This document shows positions 1 through 8,550 of a DNA stretch of 64,000 bases, one piece after another (position 1 is the stretch's first letter; each line of letters starts with the position of its first letter). The DNA is from Shouchella sp047238345. Its GTDB lineage: Bacteria > Bacillota > Bacilli > Bacillales > Bacillaceae_D. The stretch covers positions 3,720,001 to 3,784,000 of the forward strand of contig NZ_JBDFMQ010000001.1 of the NCBI RefSeq assembly GCF_047238345.1. The letters are read 5' to 3'. A program made the position numbers and the translations under genes. Under the pieces are notes generated by a model that searched no databases, was not told where the DNA came from, and saw only the letters and a list, made by a program, of their open reading frames with translations.

Positions 1-146
1 ATGCTTAAAAACGGTTGTACAATTTGTGAATAGTAATTATTTGATACCACTGCTCAACGCATGAGAATGGCCAGTTAAAATTCAACTTCCTTTATTCATC
101 ACTTTCTTTGAATAGGTGTGCGTTAGCGATAGATTTGGCACCTTGA

Positions 147-785
147 TCACCTCTCATTTTCCAATGGTAAACGCTTCATGCTCAAGGCTATGAAGAGCTG
201 TGCACTATAATACGTTGTCATAATCCAGACAGTAGAATGAGGAACAGCACTTACAAAAAGATTCCATGCCAAAATCGAATCAGAACCGATAAACAATACG
301 CTTCCAAACAAGACAAAACGATTCCTTGTCCACCAAGCAACAACACCCATACTCGTAATAACAAGAATGTAAAAAAGAACAGGTACAACCAGAGCTCCTT
401 CACTAGCCTGAAGCATTGAATGAATAAGTATGGAACCCACTAAAAGTCCATATAAAGCATATGGAAGAACAATTCCTTTTTTTCGATTCTTTTTTAACGT
501 TTCTTTATAAAAACCTAGAATGTATAAAAGATGCCCTACTAGGAAAATCACTAAACCAGCTAAAAATGAAAACGCAATGGCAGCATCTGCAACCGTACAA
601 ACAATGAGACCAGCAAGGACCCATATGTTCGCTTTATGGGTACGAGCAATACTTATAGCTAGATAGATGATAAGGAGCATCGGCACAAGTTTAAAGATAA
701 CGCTTACAATTAAGCTCGGATGATCATTCATTAGCAAGATATAAATCATACTCATTAACATAATTAGTCCAATTCTTGCTTGCAT
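147..785 (-). CDS. YhhN family membrane protein (lysoplasmalogenase-like)
   Basis: A 212-residue protein made almost wholly of hydrophobic segments, about seven or eight predicted membrane helices, with short basic loops such as KKNRKKG near residue 100. The layout, length and C-terminal WIMTTYYSAQLFIA segment fit the YhhN/TMEM86 family, whose animal members hydrolyse the vinyl-ether bond of lysoplasmalogens; the bacterial role is largely unknown. The ATG is preceded by GAGGGGG at good spacing. It lies about 30 bases after a small membrane gene and may be the last gene of the ABC exporter operon upstream. The family call rests on overall pattern rather than on a diagnostic motif. Confidence 0.75.
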   Translation of the reverse strand: MQARIGLIMLMSMIYILLMNDHPSLIVSVIFKLVPMLLIIYLAISIARTHKANIWVLAGLIVCTVADAAIAFSFLAGLVIFLVGHLLYILGFYKETLKKNRKKGIVLPYALYGLLVGSILIHSMLQASEGALVVPVLFYILVITSMGVVAWWTRNRFVLFGSVLFIGSDSILAWNLFVSAVPHSTVWIMTTYYSAQLFIALSMKRLPLENER

Positions 786-815
786 CAGCGCCCCCTCGCA
801 ATTTATCAGCTTCTG

Positions 816-980
816 CTATCTTCCTTTTTTACGATTCCAATCAACAAGTAAACCTAATAGTAAACCTGCTCCCACATACAACACAATAGAACCTGTAAAT
901 AAGCCAAACGACAGCCCTAATGCAAGGCCAATAAACGTCGCACTTCCTACCCTTCGTCCGTATCTCTTTTTTTCAGTCAT
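816..980 (-). CDS. small membrane protein, 54 residues
   Basis: A short reading frame starting MTEKKRYGRRVGS and ending VDWNRKKGR, with one long glycine-rich hydrophobic stretch (residues about 13-46) that could be one long or two short membrane helices, and positive charges at both ends. It has a clear ribosome site (AAGGGAGAAGG) before the ATG, and fills the gap between the ABC ATPase gene and the YhhN gene on the same strand, so co-transcription is likely. I do not recognise a family. The strong translation signal and clean membrane topology make it more credible than a chance ORF. Confidence 0.6.
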   Translation of the reverse strand: MTEKKRYGRRVGSATFIGLALGLSFGLFTGSIVLYVGAGLLLGLLVDWNRKKGR

Positions 981-1046
981 CGTTCTGCCCTTCTCCCTTA
1001 ATACACGATTTCTTTAGTCTATCATGGCAAAGAAGGACAGAAAAGA

Positions 1047-1721
1047 TTATCCTAACTGGACGGTCTGATCAATGACTCCGTCCTTGAGGAGAATGGTTCT
1101 ATTACTTCTGTTGGCAACAACGTCATCGTGAGTAGCAACAACAATCGTCTGACCAGTTTGGTGAAGGTCAACGAGTAACGATAAAATTTGATCTCGATTG
1201 GCAGTATCTAAATTACCTGTTGGTTCGTCGCAAAGTAACAGAGCAGGTTCTGCCATGAGCGCTCTTGCAAAGGAAGTACGCTGCTGCTCACCACCTGATA
1301 ATTGATGCGGGAAATGAGTCAACCGGTGACTAAGCCCCACGTTTTCAATCATTTGTCTCGCTTTGTCTTCAATCATTTTTTTCTTTTGATAAGGCACTAA
1401 TGGCAACATCACATTTTCAAGAACCGTGAATTGTGGCAAAAGGCGAAACTGCTGATAGACTGTAGAGGTGAATTGACGAAAACGTTTGTGTCGTTCTTCT
1501 TGGTTCAACTCAACCACATTTAGATCATTCAGAAACAAAGATCCAGATGTCGGTTTTAACAAGCCCGCTAACATTTTTATCAAGGTTGTTTTGCCCGATC
1601 CAGACGGCCCCATGATTGATAGCCATTGACCTTTCGGGATCGTTAGTGATACATCTGTTAGCACCTCAACTGTTTCTCTTTCATTTTCATATTTATATGA
1701 GAGCTCTTTTATTTCGATCAT
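1047..1721 (-). CDS. ABC transporter ATP-binding protein (MacB/LolD type)
   Basis: A 224-residue ATPase with Walker A GPSGSGKTT near residue 40, signature LSGGEQQR near 142, Walker B LLLCDEPTGNLD and an H-loop histidine in ATHDD. The Q-loop VYQQFRLLPQ and the TGNLD variant of Walker B are typical of the MacB/LolD/FtsE-like subfamily, which works with FtsX-type permeases to export peptides or lipoproteins or to sense antibiotics. Its permease gene lies 39 bases upstream on the same strand, so the two form one operon. The substrate cannot be read from the sequence. Confidence 0.93.
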   Translation of the reverse strand: MIEIKELSYKYENERETVEVLTDVSLTIPKGQWLSIMGPSGSGKTTLIKMLAGLLKPTSGSLFLNDLNVVELNQEERHKRFRQFTSTVYQQFRLLPQFTVLENVMLPLVPYQKKKMIEDKARQMIENVGLSHRLTHFPHQLSGGEQQRTSFARALMAEPALLLCDEPTGNLDTANRDQILSLLVDLHQTGQTIVVATHDDVVANRSNRTILLKDGVIDQTVQLG

Positions 1722-1760
1722 TTTTACGATTCCACCTTTCGATTTTACAATTAATACGTA

Positions 1761-4319
1761 TTACGAATACGAACGAAGATGCGAGTGAATAATGATGTGA
1801 GCTGAAGCCAATACACTTACTAGTAGAAAAGCACAAACTGTTAACGCCCCTAGAAACATCCAGCTTGAAAACCCGTACATATTCACTATAAAAAACACAC
1901 TTACCAAAACTCCTAAGAGAACGGATGTTACAGTCCAAACGGAAGACTCTTTCATACATAATTGATACACATCTTGGCGCTTCCATCCAATGTCTCGCAA
2001 TGTCTTCCATTCGTCTTTACGAATAATCAAAAACGCAGATGTCGTTTCAATAACTGTTATCACCGCTAAAATAAACGCTGCTGCAACCATAATCACGAGC
2101 GACATGAAGAGATGATCATTAATAAACGAACCTAAATTCGTTATAGAAGTTGCAGCCATTGTTGCAGATAACGAACCAGCAACAAATAGCGTTACGGTTG
2201 TCACAAACACAAGCTGCAACACCGCGACACCAATTAAGCCTTTATAATAATAAAGATTACGGAACCACATTTTATTGCCTTTAAAACTAGATAACTTGTT
2301 TCTTTTTCGATTCATCCAGACGGTTTGTAAAAACATAAGTCCCACCGTCACAGCTAACATTACAACTAGGTAAACGTACGCATTCCCGTCAACTAGCTGT
2401 GTTTGAAAAAGAATGAATATAGCTCCCGCAGCAATCAACACCGATATAAAAGCAAGTAGAACGTTTTCTAGAAAATAAAACCGACGAAGATGCGAGGATG
2501 TCCACCCCAAATCTTTTAAAAGTTGCTTCTCGTCTTCTCGCGTTCGTTGACGAAAGATAAACCGATTGATCATATAACCAATGCTGGATAAAAAGAATAA
2601 GCTCGTAATGATAAGCTGTGCCATACTCCACTCTTCTGAGATTGATACTGCCGCTCCAAGTCCTGTCCAAGCTTGGGTCACTTCGCCAATCCCTTCCACG
2701 TCCATCGTCATTAGATGTGGAGATGAGCCGGCAATCATATCAATTTGGAAAGCACCTAATTCGTGAATTTGAACGGCGGCTTGTTCAATATCTATTCTCG
2801 CTTCCTCTGTATAGCCTTCCACTCCGGCTATCCGAACACGTATGGCATCAATAGGTGCTTCACCTTTAAAATATTCAGCTTCATCTAGCGTGATCAAACC
2901 ATGAGCAGGTGAAGCCACAAAGCTACCTGGTTTTGTTGTTTCTGTTACAATCGTTCCGTCAGTTGTTGTTACAGGTGACTGCATGTAGATTCCTAACGGA
3001 CTAGATGCAAGCGTATCTTCATGGGGATCAACTGAATAAGAGCCTACTGGGATAAATAAAAATTCTCCACGCTCCGCTTGAAACAAATTAACTTCTTCCC
3101 CATGCTCTTCAAGCTCGCGATACGTTGGAATTCCTTCAATTGTGTCAACCACGTCAATTTCCAACCGTTCATCTGCAACCTTGTATGCAACCGGCTTTGT
3201 CGTATAATACTTTCCAGAAGCATCAATATTTTCGTATCCTCCTATTTGTTGATCCTCCTCACCCTCTTCATTCAATACGGGCTGCATCTGTTTAAATGGC
3301 AGCGTGTATTTACTTAGATCTATTTCGATCGTTTCTGAATCTGTCCTATATTGTTGTAATTCCTCAAATAATTCCTTCAACACTTCCTCATTTTCAGCAA
3401 AATAGAACGGTTCATCTTTCGGTAAACCAATGCGATCTTTTAAAGCAACCGTATCTTCACTGGACCAATCTTCTAGTGTATCAATGGTGAGATGAAACGT
3501 AAGAGGTGCACCACCAGAATCAAGGTGGACAATTGGAATAAAGCGATCAACTGACTCCGCATATTCACCCTCAACCATGATTTCTCCTGTATGAGGAAAC
3601 GTTAACGATTCCTCAAGCGGGTTATCAAACGCTGATAAATCTAACCCAGTGAGCTTCTCTTCTTCTTCGCGATCGATAGCAAAAAGAGAATAATAGGCGG
3701 TAGGAATTTGATAGCTAGCTCTAGAACCAGGAAAAGGGCCATTAAGGGAATCTAAAACGTCTTCAGGTTCAATTTCCATTTCTATTCCGTCTATCTCACT
3801 ACTTTGAACGGAACTTAAATCAAAAGAATCTTGTTCTAACAAAAACATTCCCTCATGAAACTGATTTTGATCTTCAGCTAAAGGATAGTCATGTACACCA
3901 TCTGTCGTTGTGATTAATCCTTCTACATACATGCTCGATAAAGAAGGCGCAAACTCAATTGAATTATTTTGACCCGTAAAGTATCCAATAGAAGCAACCG
4001 GAGCTGCCACTTCTACAGTTTCTAAATTTCGAATTGTCTCCCATTCAGCTAATGAGATTCCTCCTTCGTTAAAACTTAAGTAATTTTCTTCTACAAGATT
4101 TAACTGTTGTTCTACATTCGTCTGACTTCCCTCTGGTCTTATAAGTAAATCAAATGTTCCCCTTGCATGCTCCTCAATATTTTGTTCAATAGAAGCACTC
4201 ATCTGTTGAATCGTTGATAGACTTAATGGCACGGCAATAAATATGGCACTTAACGCAAGAATGAATAGACTAGAAGCCCGTCTGTTCTTTCTAATGGAGC
4301 GAAAGCTATAGCGAAGCAT
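1761..4319 (-). CDS. FtsX-like ABC transporter permease, large
   Basis: An 852-residue permease. A first membrane helix (about residues 17-36) is followed by a very large acidic extracytoplasmic domain (about 40-560), then helices near 565-585, 620-640 and 645-665, and a second FtsX-like block with helices near 695-720, 740-765, 795-815 and 825-845. This is the MacB/YtrF-like layout in which the outer domain moves with ATP hydrolysis by the partner ATPase encoded just downstream. The outer domain is unusually rich in Glu and Asp, as in alkaliphiles or halophiles. It is divergent from the zinc-efflux genes. Exported substrate unknown. Confidence 0.85.
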   Translation of the reverse strand: MLRYSFRSIRKNRRASSLFILALSAIFIAVPLSLSTIQQMSASIEQNIEEHARGTFDLLIRPEGSQTNVEQQLNLVEENYLSFNEGGISLAEWETIRNLETVEVAAPVASIGYFTGQNNSIEFAPSLSSMYVEGLITTTDGVHDYPLAEDQNQFHEGMFLLEQDSFDLSSVQSSEIDGIEMEIEPEDVLDSLNGPFPGSRASYQIPTAYYSLFAIDREEEEKLTGLDLSAFDNPLEESLTFPHTGEIMVEGEYAESVDRFIPIVHLDSGGAPLTFHLTIDTLEDWSSEDTVALKDRIGLPKDEPFYFAENEEVLKELFEELQQYRTDSETIEIDLSKYTLPFKQMQPVLNEEGEEDQQIGGYENIDASGKYYTTKPVAYKVADERLEIDVVDTIEGIPTYRELEEHGEEVNLFQAERGEFLFIPVGSYSVDPHEDTLASSPLGIYMQSPVTTTDGTIVTETTKPGSFVASPAHGLITLDEAEYFKGEAPIDAIRVRIAGVEGYTEEARIDIEQAAVQIHELGAFQIDMIAGSSPHLMTMDVEGIGEVTQAWTGLGAAVSISEEWSMAQLIITSLFFLSSIGYMINRFIFRQRTREDEKQLLKDLGWTSSHLRRFYFLENVLLAFISVLIAAGAIFILFQTQLVDGNAYVYLVVMLAVTVGLMFLQTVWMNRKRNKLSSFKGNKMWFRNLYYYKGLIGVAVLQLVFVTTVTLFVAGSLSATMAATSITNLGSFINDHLFMSLVIMVAAAFILAVITVIETTSAFLIIRKDEWKTLRDIGWKRQDVYQLCMKESSVWTVTSVLLGVLVSVFFIVNMYGFSSWMFLGALTVCAFLLVSVLASAHIIIHSHLRSYS

Positions 4320-4461
4320 AAATGTTCCCCCTTTACCTTATAAAGTTGCATACCCCTAACTTCTTTTTTCAACATTGTTCTTTCACTATACTTTATTTCG
4401 AATCTTATGAATATATTATTTTTATTCAGAATACGATTGAAAAATCCTATTTATAATGCTA

Positions 4462-4481
4462 ATATGAACATATACTCATAT
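4462..4481. promoter_or_regulatory. CzrA-type operator upstream of the ArsR-family regulator
   Basis: An imperfect 20-base palindrome, ATATGAACAT then ATACTCATAT, with 8 of 10 positions matching between arms. It abuts the ribosome site of the regulator gene, so binding would give autorepression. The ATATGAA...TTCATAT pattern is that of CzrA/SmtB operators. A second copy precedes the efflux gene. Confidence 0.75.
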
Positions 4482-4497
4482 AAGGAAGGAATAGACC

Positions 4498-4803
4498 ATG
4501 TCTGAAACGCAATATGACTTAGATCAAGAAACACTTTTTATTGTTTCACAAAGTTTTAAAGCATTAAGTGATCCTACCCGGATCCGAATTCTTCATTTAT
4601 TAGCGAATAAAGAATGCTCTGTTGGCGAAATTGTTGAACACTTAGAACTTGGCCAATCAACCGTATCTCATCAATTAAGATTTCTTAAAAACCTTCGTCT
4701 GGTCAAATCAAGACGAGCCGGAACAACGATTTACTATTCGCCACAGGACGAGCATGTCTTAGATATTTTAGAAAAAACGATTGAACACGCTACACACGAC
4801 TAA
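4498..4803 (+). CDS. czrA: zinc-responsive ArsR/SmtB-family repressor (CzrA-like)
   Basis: A 101-residue winged-helix repressor. The recognition region VGEIVEHLELGQSTVSHQL is typical of ArsR/SmtB. The alpha-5 metal site of CzrA is present at the same numbering as in Staphylococcus aureus CzrA: Asp84, His86, His97 and His100, while the alpha-3 cysteine motif (CVCDL) is absent. This points to Zn(II)/Co(II) sensing: the apo-protein represses and zinc releases it. It is encoded just before a cation diffusion facilitator and both genes carry the same palindromic operator, so the pair is a self-contained zinc efflux switch. Confidence 0.92.
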   Translation: MSETQYDLDQETLFIVSQSFKALSDPTRIRILHLLANKECSVGEIVEHLELGQSTVSHQLRFLKNLRLVKSRRAGTTIYYSPQDEHVLDILEKTIEHATHD

Positions 4804-4829
4804 AACCTGTGTGACGTCGTTCAGTTATT

Positions 4830-4849
4830 ATATGAATAATTGATCATAT
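4830..4849. promoter_or_regulatory. CzrA-type operator upstream of the CDF efflux gene
   Basis: A 20-base palindrome, ATATGAATAA then TTGATCATAT, 8 of 10 positions matching between arms. It shares ATATGAA and TCATAT with the operator at 4462-4481 and ends just before the ribosome site of the efflux gene, so the same repressor should control both genes. Confidence 0.75.
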
Positions 4850-4873
4850 AAGGAATTAAGGAGGGACAAAACA

Positions 4874-5761
4874 ATGGGACACCACCATGGTCATAGTCAT
4901 CACCATTCAACTGGGCAAGCAAACAAAAAGAATTTAGTTTTCGCAATGATTATTATTGGGAGCTGGATGTTCATTCAATTTATCGGAGGATTATGGACCG
5001 GTAGTTTAGCGCTTTTAGCCGATGCCGTTCACATGTTTAATGACTTCGCTAATCTGTTTATTAGTTTTCTTGCCATCACCCTCGCTGCACGTGCTGCAAC
5101 AAAATCACGAACATTTGGAAATCATCGTTATGAAGTGCTCTCTTCCTTATTAAATAGCGTCATGCTTTTAGTGATTGCCTTCTTTATAGTTCGTGAAGCG
5201 ATTGGACGTTTTGTTGAACCACAGGAGGTCATGGGCGGGGGGATGATTGTCCTTGCTTTTATTGGCTTACTTGCCAATCTCGGTGCAATGTTTGTGCTTA
5301 TGCGTGGGGATGTGAAAGACAACTTAAACATGCGCGGCGCTTATTTACACGTACTAGGCGATACACTGGGTTCCGTCGCAGCCGTTCTTGCAGGCGTAAT
5401 TATCCTTCTAACTGGCTGGTACACAGCCGATCCTCTTTTAAGCATTCTTATTGCCGTTATGATTTCGATCTCTGCTGTTCGGCTTCTAAAAGATACGCTT
5501 CACGTCTTAATGGAAGGAACGCCACAACGCATCGATATCGATGACGTAAAAGCAAATTTAACCGCCATACCTGGTGTAAAAGATGTTCATAGCCTTCATA
5601 TTTGGACGATCACATCTGGAATGGACTGTTTAACAGCACATGTCCTTATCGAGCCAAATAGCAAAGCAACCACTCAAGAGATTCTTCGAGATGCCAATGA
5701 ATACGTACATCATACATTGCACATTGAGCGTGCGACCATTCAAATTGAACAGGACCAATGA
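4874..5761 (+). CDS. czcD: cation diffusion facilitator, zinc efflux (CzcD-like)
   Basis: A 295-residue CDF antiporter that exports Zn2+ (and probably Co2+/Cd2+) in exchange for H+ or K+. The N-terminus is a histidine-rich metal-binding tail (about seven His in the first eleven residues). Six membrane helices follow, with the Zn-type HxxxD pairs visible as HMFND (His53, Asp57) in helix 2 and HVLGD in helix 5. The cytoplasmic C-terminal domain carries the VHSLHIWTITSG signature. The ATG follows AAGGAGG. Gene order regulator-transporter and the shared operators place it under CzrA control. It converges on a minus-strand gene across a hairpin. Confidence 0.95.
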   Translation: MGHHHGHSHHHSTGQANKKNLVFAMIIIGSWMFIQFIGGLWTGSLALLADAVHMFNDFANLFISFLAITLAARAATKSRTFGNHRYEVLSSLLNSVMLLVIAFFIVREAIGRFVEPQEVMGGGMIVLAFIGLLANLGAMFVLMRGDVKDNLNMRGAYLHVLGDTLGSVAAVLAGVIILLTGWYTADPLLSILIAVMISISAVRLLKDTLHVLMEGTPQRIDIDDVKANLTAIPGVKDVHSLHIWTITSGMDCLTAHVLIEPNSKATTQEILRDANEYVHHTLHIERATIQIEQDQ

Positions 5762-5765
5762 AAAC

Positions 5766-5788
5766 AGGAACAGCTATCCGCTGTTCCT
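5766..5788. terminator. bidirectional terminator between czcD and a converging gene
   Basis: Perfect 9-base stem AGGAACAGC / GCTGTTCCT with a 5-base loop (tatcc). It starts 5 bases after the czcD stop and covers the last codons of the opposite-strand gene. Confidence 0.7.
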
Positions 5789-6379
5789 CTCTTGGTATGA
5801 ATGAACGTTTAATAACGGGTTTGGCTCATACTTTGACGCCAATGTATCAATAAAGATTCGAATCTCTCTAAAAAGTTTCGCTTCAATTTGTTCTCGCTTC
5901 ATTTTCGCTTCATCTTCTGGAAGGAAATAGTGCGTATTTGCAGCTTGACACCATAAAGGGAGTAAACGAAAAACATCTGATGCTTGATGGTAAAAATCTG
6001 CATCATAATGGTTAAACGGAACATCGAAATGTTTCTCGTCTTGATCCACATAGGACCAGTTTCCATTTGAGTAAGTAAGTTGTTCATCGTCCTGTACGAA
6101 CGTAATGACAATACTTTTTTGCTCTAGGCTAAGATTTGTTTTTGTTCCCATTAAATTATAGTGTCGCTTTATTTCATCTACAGCATCGTCTGCGCGACGT
6201 AATTCTTTTTCAATTGCTTTACACGTTGCAATGAGTAAATCCTTATACTCATCGTTTTCTACTAGCTTTTTTTCAATTCGTTTTAAGCGTCGTGCCTTCA
6301 TAACACGAGGATGAATTGCTGCATTGTAAATAAGCAACAGCAACAAGACGATCCCAATTATCCAAATAAGCTCCGTCAC
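5774..6379 (-). CDS. uncharacterised membrane-anchored protein, 201 residues
   Basis: I do not recognise this protein. It has one N-terminal membrane helix (about residues 4-20), then a basic segment (RRLKRIEKK) and a mostly helical cytoplasmic domain of mixed charge with several aromatic clusters (NGNWSYVDQDE near 105). There is no cleavable signal and no catalytic motif. It is transcribed towards czcD and away from the region upstream; it shares no operon with the zinc genes. A real gene is likely, given its length, membrane anchor and the hairpin at its 3' end. Confidence 0.65.
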   Translation of the reverse strand: MTELIWIIGIVLLLLLIYNAAIHPRVMKARRLKRIEKKLVENDEYKDLLIATCKAIEKELRRADDAVDEIKRHYNLMGTKTNLSLEQKSIVITFVQDDEQLTYSNGNWSYVDQDEKHFDVPFNHYDADFYHQASDVFRLLPLWCQAANTHYFLPEDEAKMKREQIEAKLFREIRIFIDTLASKYEPNPLLNVHSYQERNSG

Positions 6380-6546
6380 ATTACAACAGCTCCTGCGTGG
6401 AAAGGTTTGATCCCTCCATTATAAGCGGTCAGTCTAACATTGGAAAGAGATCGCGCTGACAAATAGGAGGGAATTGTTTACATAAAAGAACCCTCCAACG
6501 TTTTCACTTTTTACGTGTCTACTTTGGAAGGCCTTCCTTCTACCTA

Positions 6547-8550
6547 CTATTGCTCTTCTCGCTGTTGATTTTCTACTTTATTTTTAAATGGCCACCAATT
6601 TTTACTGCCAATCGCTGAACCAATCGCTGGAACAAATAAAGGTAATAGGATAACACAATAAAACAATAGACCAATGACAACGAGCGTACTCACTTGCATG
6701 AGTGTCAACACACCTGATGCAAGCATTGATGCAAACGTTCCACCTAAAATAAGCGCTGCTGATAAAACGGTTCCACCAATTTTCTTCATCCCTTCATGCA
6801 TGGCAATTTTAAATCCATGCCCTTCCTTTAATTCCTCATCAAAACGGGTTAAAAGAAAAATTGAATAATCGACACCGAGTGCCATTAACAGTACGAAACC
6901 AAAGAACGGTACAGGCCACATTAGTCCTTGATAATCCAATATGCCCGTAAAAATAAATTCCGTTATCGCTGCTGCACTAAAGTAGGTAGCAACAAGTGAA
7001 AACAACACATAAAGAGGCATAATGAGCGAGCGGAATAAAACAACTAGCGCAATAAAAATCCCCACAAGCATAATGGAAGCCGTTATAAGAAAATCTTGAT
7101 TCGTAATATCTTGTAGGTCTCGGTTTTGTGCTGAGATCCCACTTACCAGTACAGTAGCATCCTCAAACGGTGTGTCTTTTAATGAAAACTTCGCAACGTT
7201 TTCAATCTCATTTACTGCATCAATCGCTTCTTGCTGGTACGGATCAACATGCAGCGTCACTTCAATCAGTGAAACCACTTTATTATCTGGCGTTGCATAA
7301 TGCTCCCACAGTTGATCAAACTCTTCCTCTTCCAGCATGTCTTCTGAAATAAAAATCCCTTCGAGCGGATGTGCAGGTTGATTTGCAATTTGATCGGTAA
7401 ACGATTCTAAATCGGTTAGACCATTCCGAACGTCATCTACACCATCCTGCGCTTCACGAATGCCTGAGGAAAATTCATTCAGTGCATCTTCAAAGCTGTC
7501 CATGCCTGCCGCCAAATCACTCAATCCAACCTGAACTTCACCTAATCCAGAACCAATTTCACTGGCACCTTCTCCTAACGTACTGATTGCCGTCACAGCT
7601 TCTTCTAACCCTGCTGCAAGCTCATTTGTCTGTGTTTGAATTGCACCAAGTTCTTCGTTAATTTCATTCGCAATTCCATCAGGAGAAGGAACGTCAATTT
7701 GATTAAGAGGTGTATCAAATGTGAGCAATTGCCGTAATTCGTTCAGTTCTGCAACCGCGCTTGCCAATTCACCTTCAATGGCAGCCCGCGTCTCTTCTAC
7801 GTTGGTTATAAAAGTAATTGCTTCTTGCAGTTGCCCTTGGCCAGTTTGTAAACTTTCTTCCAACTGCTGCAGCAAGCCTGGAATCTCCGTATCTCCAGCT
7901 TCTGCCTCTGCTTGATCCCGTAACTCATTTACGGTTTGCTCCCATGAATCTAGCTGCCCTCTCAACCCAACGTCAAAGACATTTGGATCAAACGCCAATC
8001 CGGCAACAATCGTTTGGAGTTCTGCCAATTGCTGTTGCCGCTCATCAATGGATTGCAAAAGGGATGTTCTTAGCTCTTCGGCTTCTTTTAAAGCTGTCTC
8101 AATCTCTTGCATATCCGGAAATTCATTTGCTAATCCTTGCACTTGCTCCTGATAAGTCGTTATCTCATTTGAAACAGTTAATACGGCAGTTTGAGCCTCT
8201 GATAGTTCTGTTCCTAATTCAGCTAATCCAGATTGGAGAGCCGCTGCACCATCTTGTGCATCACCAACACCTCTCTGCAAGTCTGCAATTCCTTGTCCAA
8301 CTTGATCGAGTTCACGATCCGCTTTTTCAACGCCTTGTATTAAATCGTCGTGACCTTCCATCACTTCATCTAACCCATTAATCGCTTCACGAATCATGTC
8401 CGCTAACTGATCGGCTTGTTCAGGAACTGTGAATAGGTCGGTTCGTTCCCCTTCCGGTCTCGTCACTGTTCGAACCTGATCAACCTCTTCAATTTTTTCT
8501 AAATTTAAAGCCATCAACTCTAAATAGGGAGGGAATTTGGGCTCGCCCAC
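6547..8550 (-). CDS. MMPL/RND-family exporter, C-terminal piece of a frameshifted gene
   Basis: The C-terminal two thirds of an MMPL (RND superfamily) exporter. It opens with the end of the first membrane half's periplasmic loop, then a roughly 330-residue coiled segment built of repeats such as DLQRGVGDAQDG and DLAAGMDSF (the xxxLxxG heptad type seen in YhgE/Pip proteins), then six membrane helices with the MMPL signature LMALGVDYSIFLL. The frame joins the preceding piece if one base is regained near 8535-8541. A GTG exists at its 5' end but no ribosome site, so it is not a separate gene. Expected role: proton-driven export of lipids, drugs or siderophores; substrate unknown. Confidence 0.75.
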   Translation of the reverse strand: MGEPKFPPYLELMALNLEKIEEVDQVRTVTRPEGERTDLFTVPEQADQLADMIREAINGLDEVMEGHDDLIQGVEKADRELDQVGQGIADLQRGVGDAQDGAAALQSGLAELGTELSEAQTAVLTVSNEITTYQEQVQGLANEFPDMQEIETALKEAEELRTSLLQSIDERQQQLAELQTIVAGLAFDPNVFDVGLRGQLDSWEQTVNELRDQAEAEAGDTEIPGLLQQLEESLQTGQGQLQEAITFITNVEETRAAIEGELASAVAELNELRQLLTFDTPLNQIDVPSPDGIANEINEELGAIQTQTNELAAGLEEAVTAISTLGEGASEIGSGLGEVQVGLSDLAAGMDSFEDALNEFSSGIREAQDGVDDVRNGLTDLESFTDQIANQPAHPLEGIFISEDMLEEEEFDQLWEHYATPDNKVVSLIEVTLHVDPYQQEAIDAVNEIENVAKFSLKDTPFEDATVLVSGISAQNRDLQDITNQDFLITASIMLVGIFIALVVLFRSLIMPLYVLFSLVATYFSAAAITEFIFTGILDYQGLMWPVPFFGFVLLMALGVDYSIFLLTRFDEELKEGHGFKIAMHEGMKKIGGTVLSAALILGGTFASMLASGVLTLMQVSTLVVIGLLFYCVILLPLFVPAIGSAIGSKNWWPFKNKVENQQREEQ

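Noticed and set aside
1693..2010. Minus-strand frame of 105 codons beside the ABC genes
   Set aside because: Overlaps the 3' end of the permease gene in another frame and has no separate ribosome site.
7818..8381. Plus-strand open frame of 187 codons
   Set aside because: It is antisense to the coiled repeat part of the MMPL exporter, has no ribosome site and shows Leu/Gln/His-rich shadow composition.
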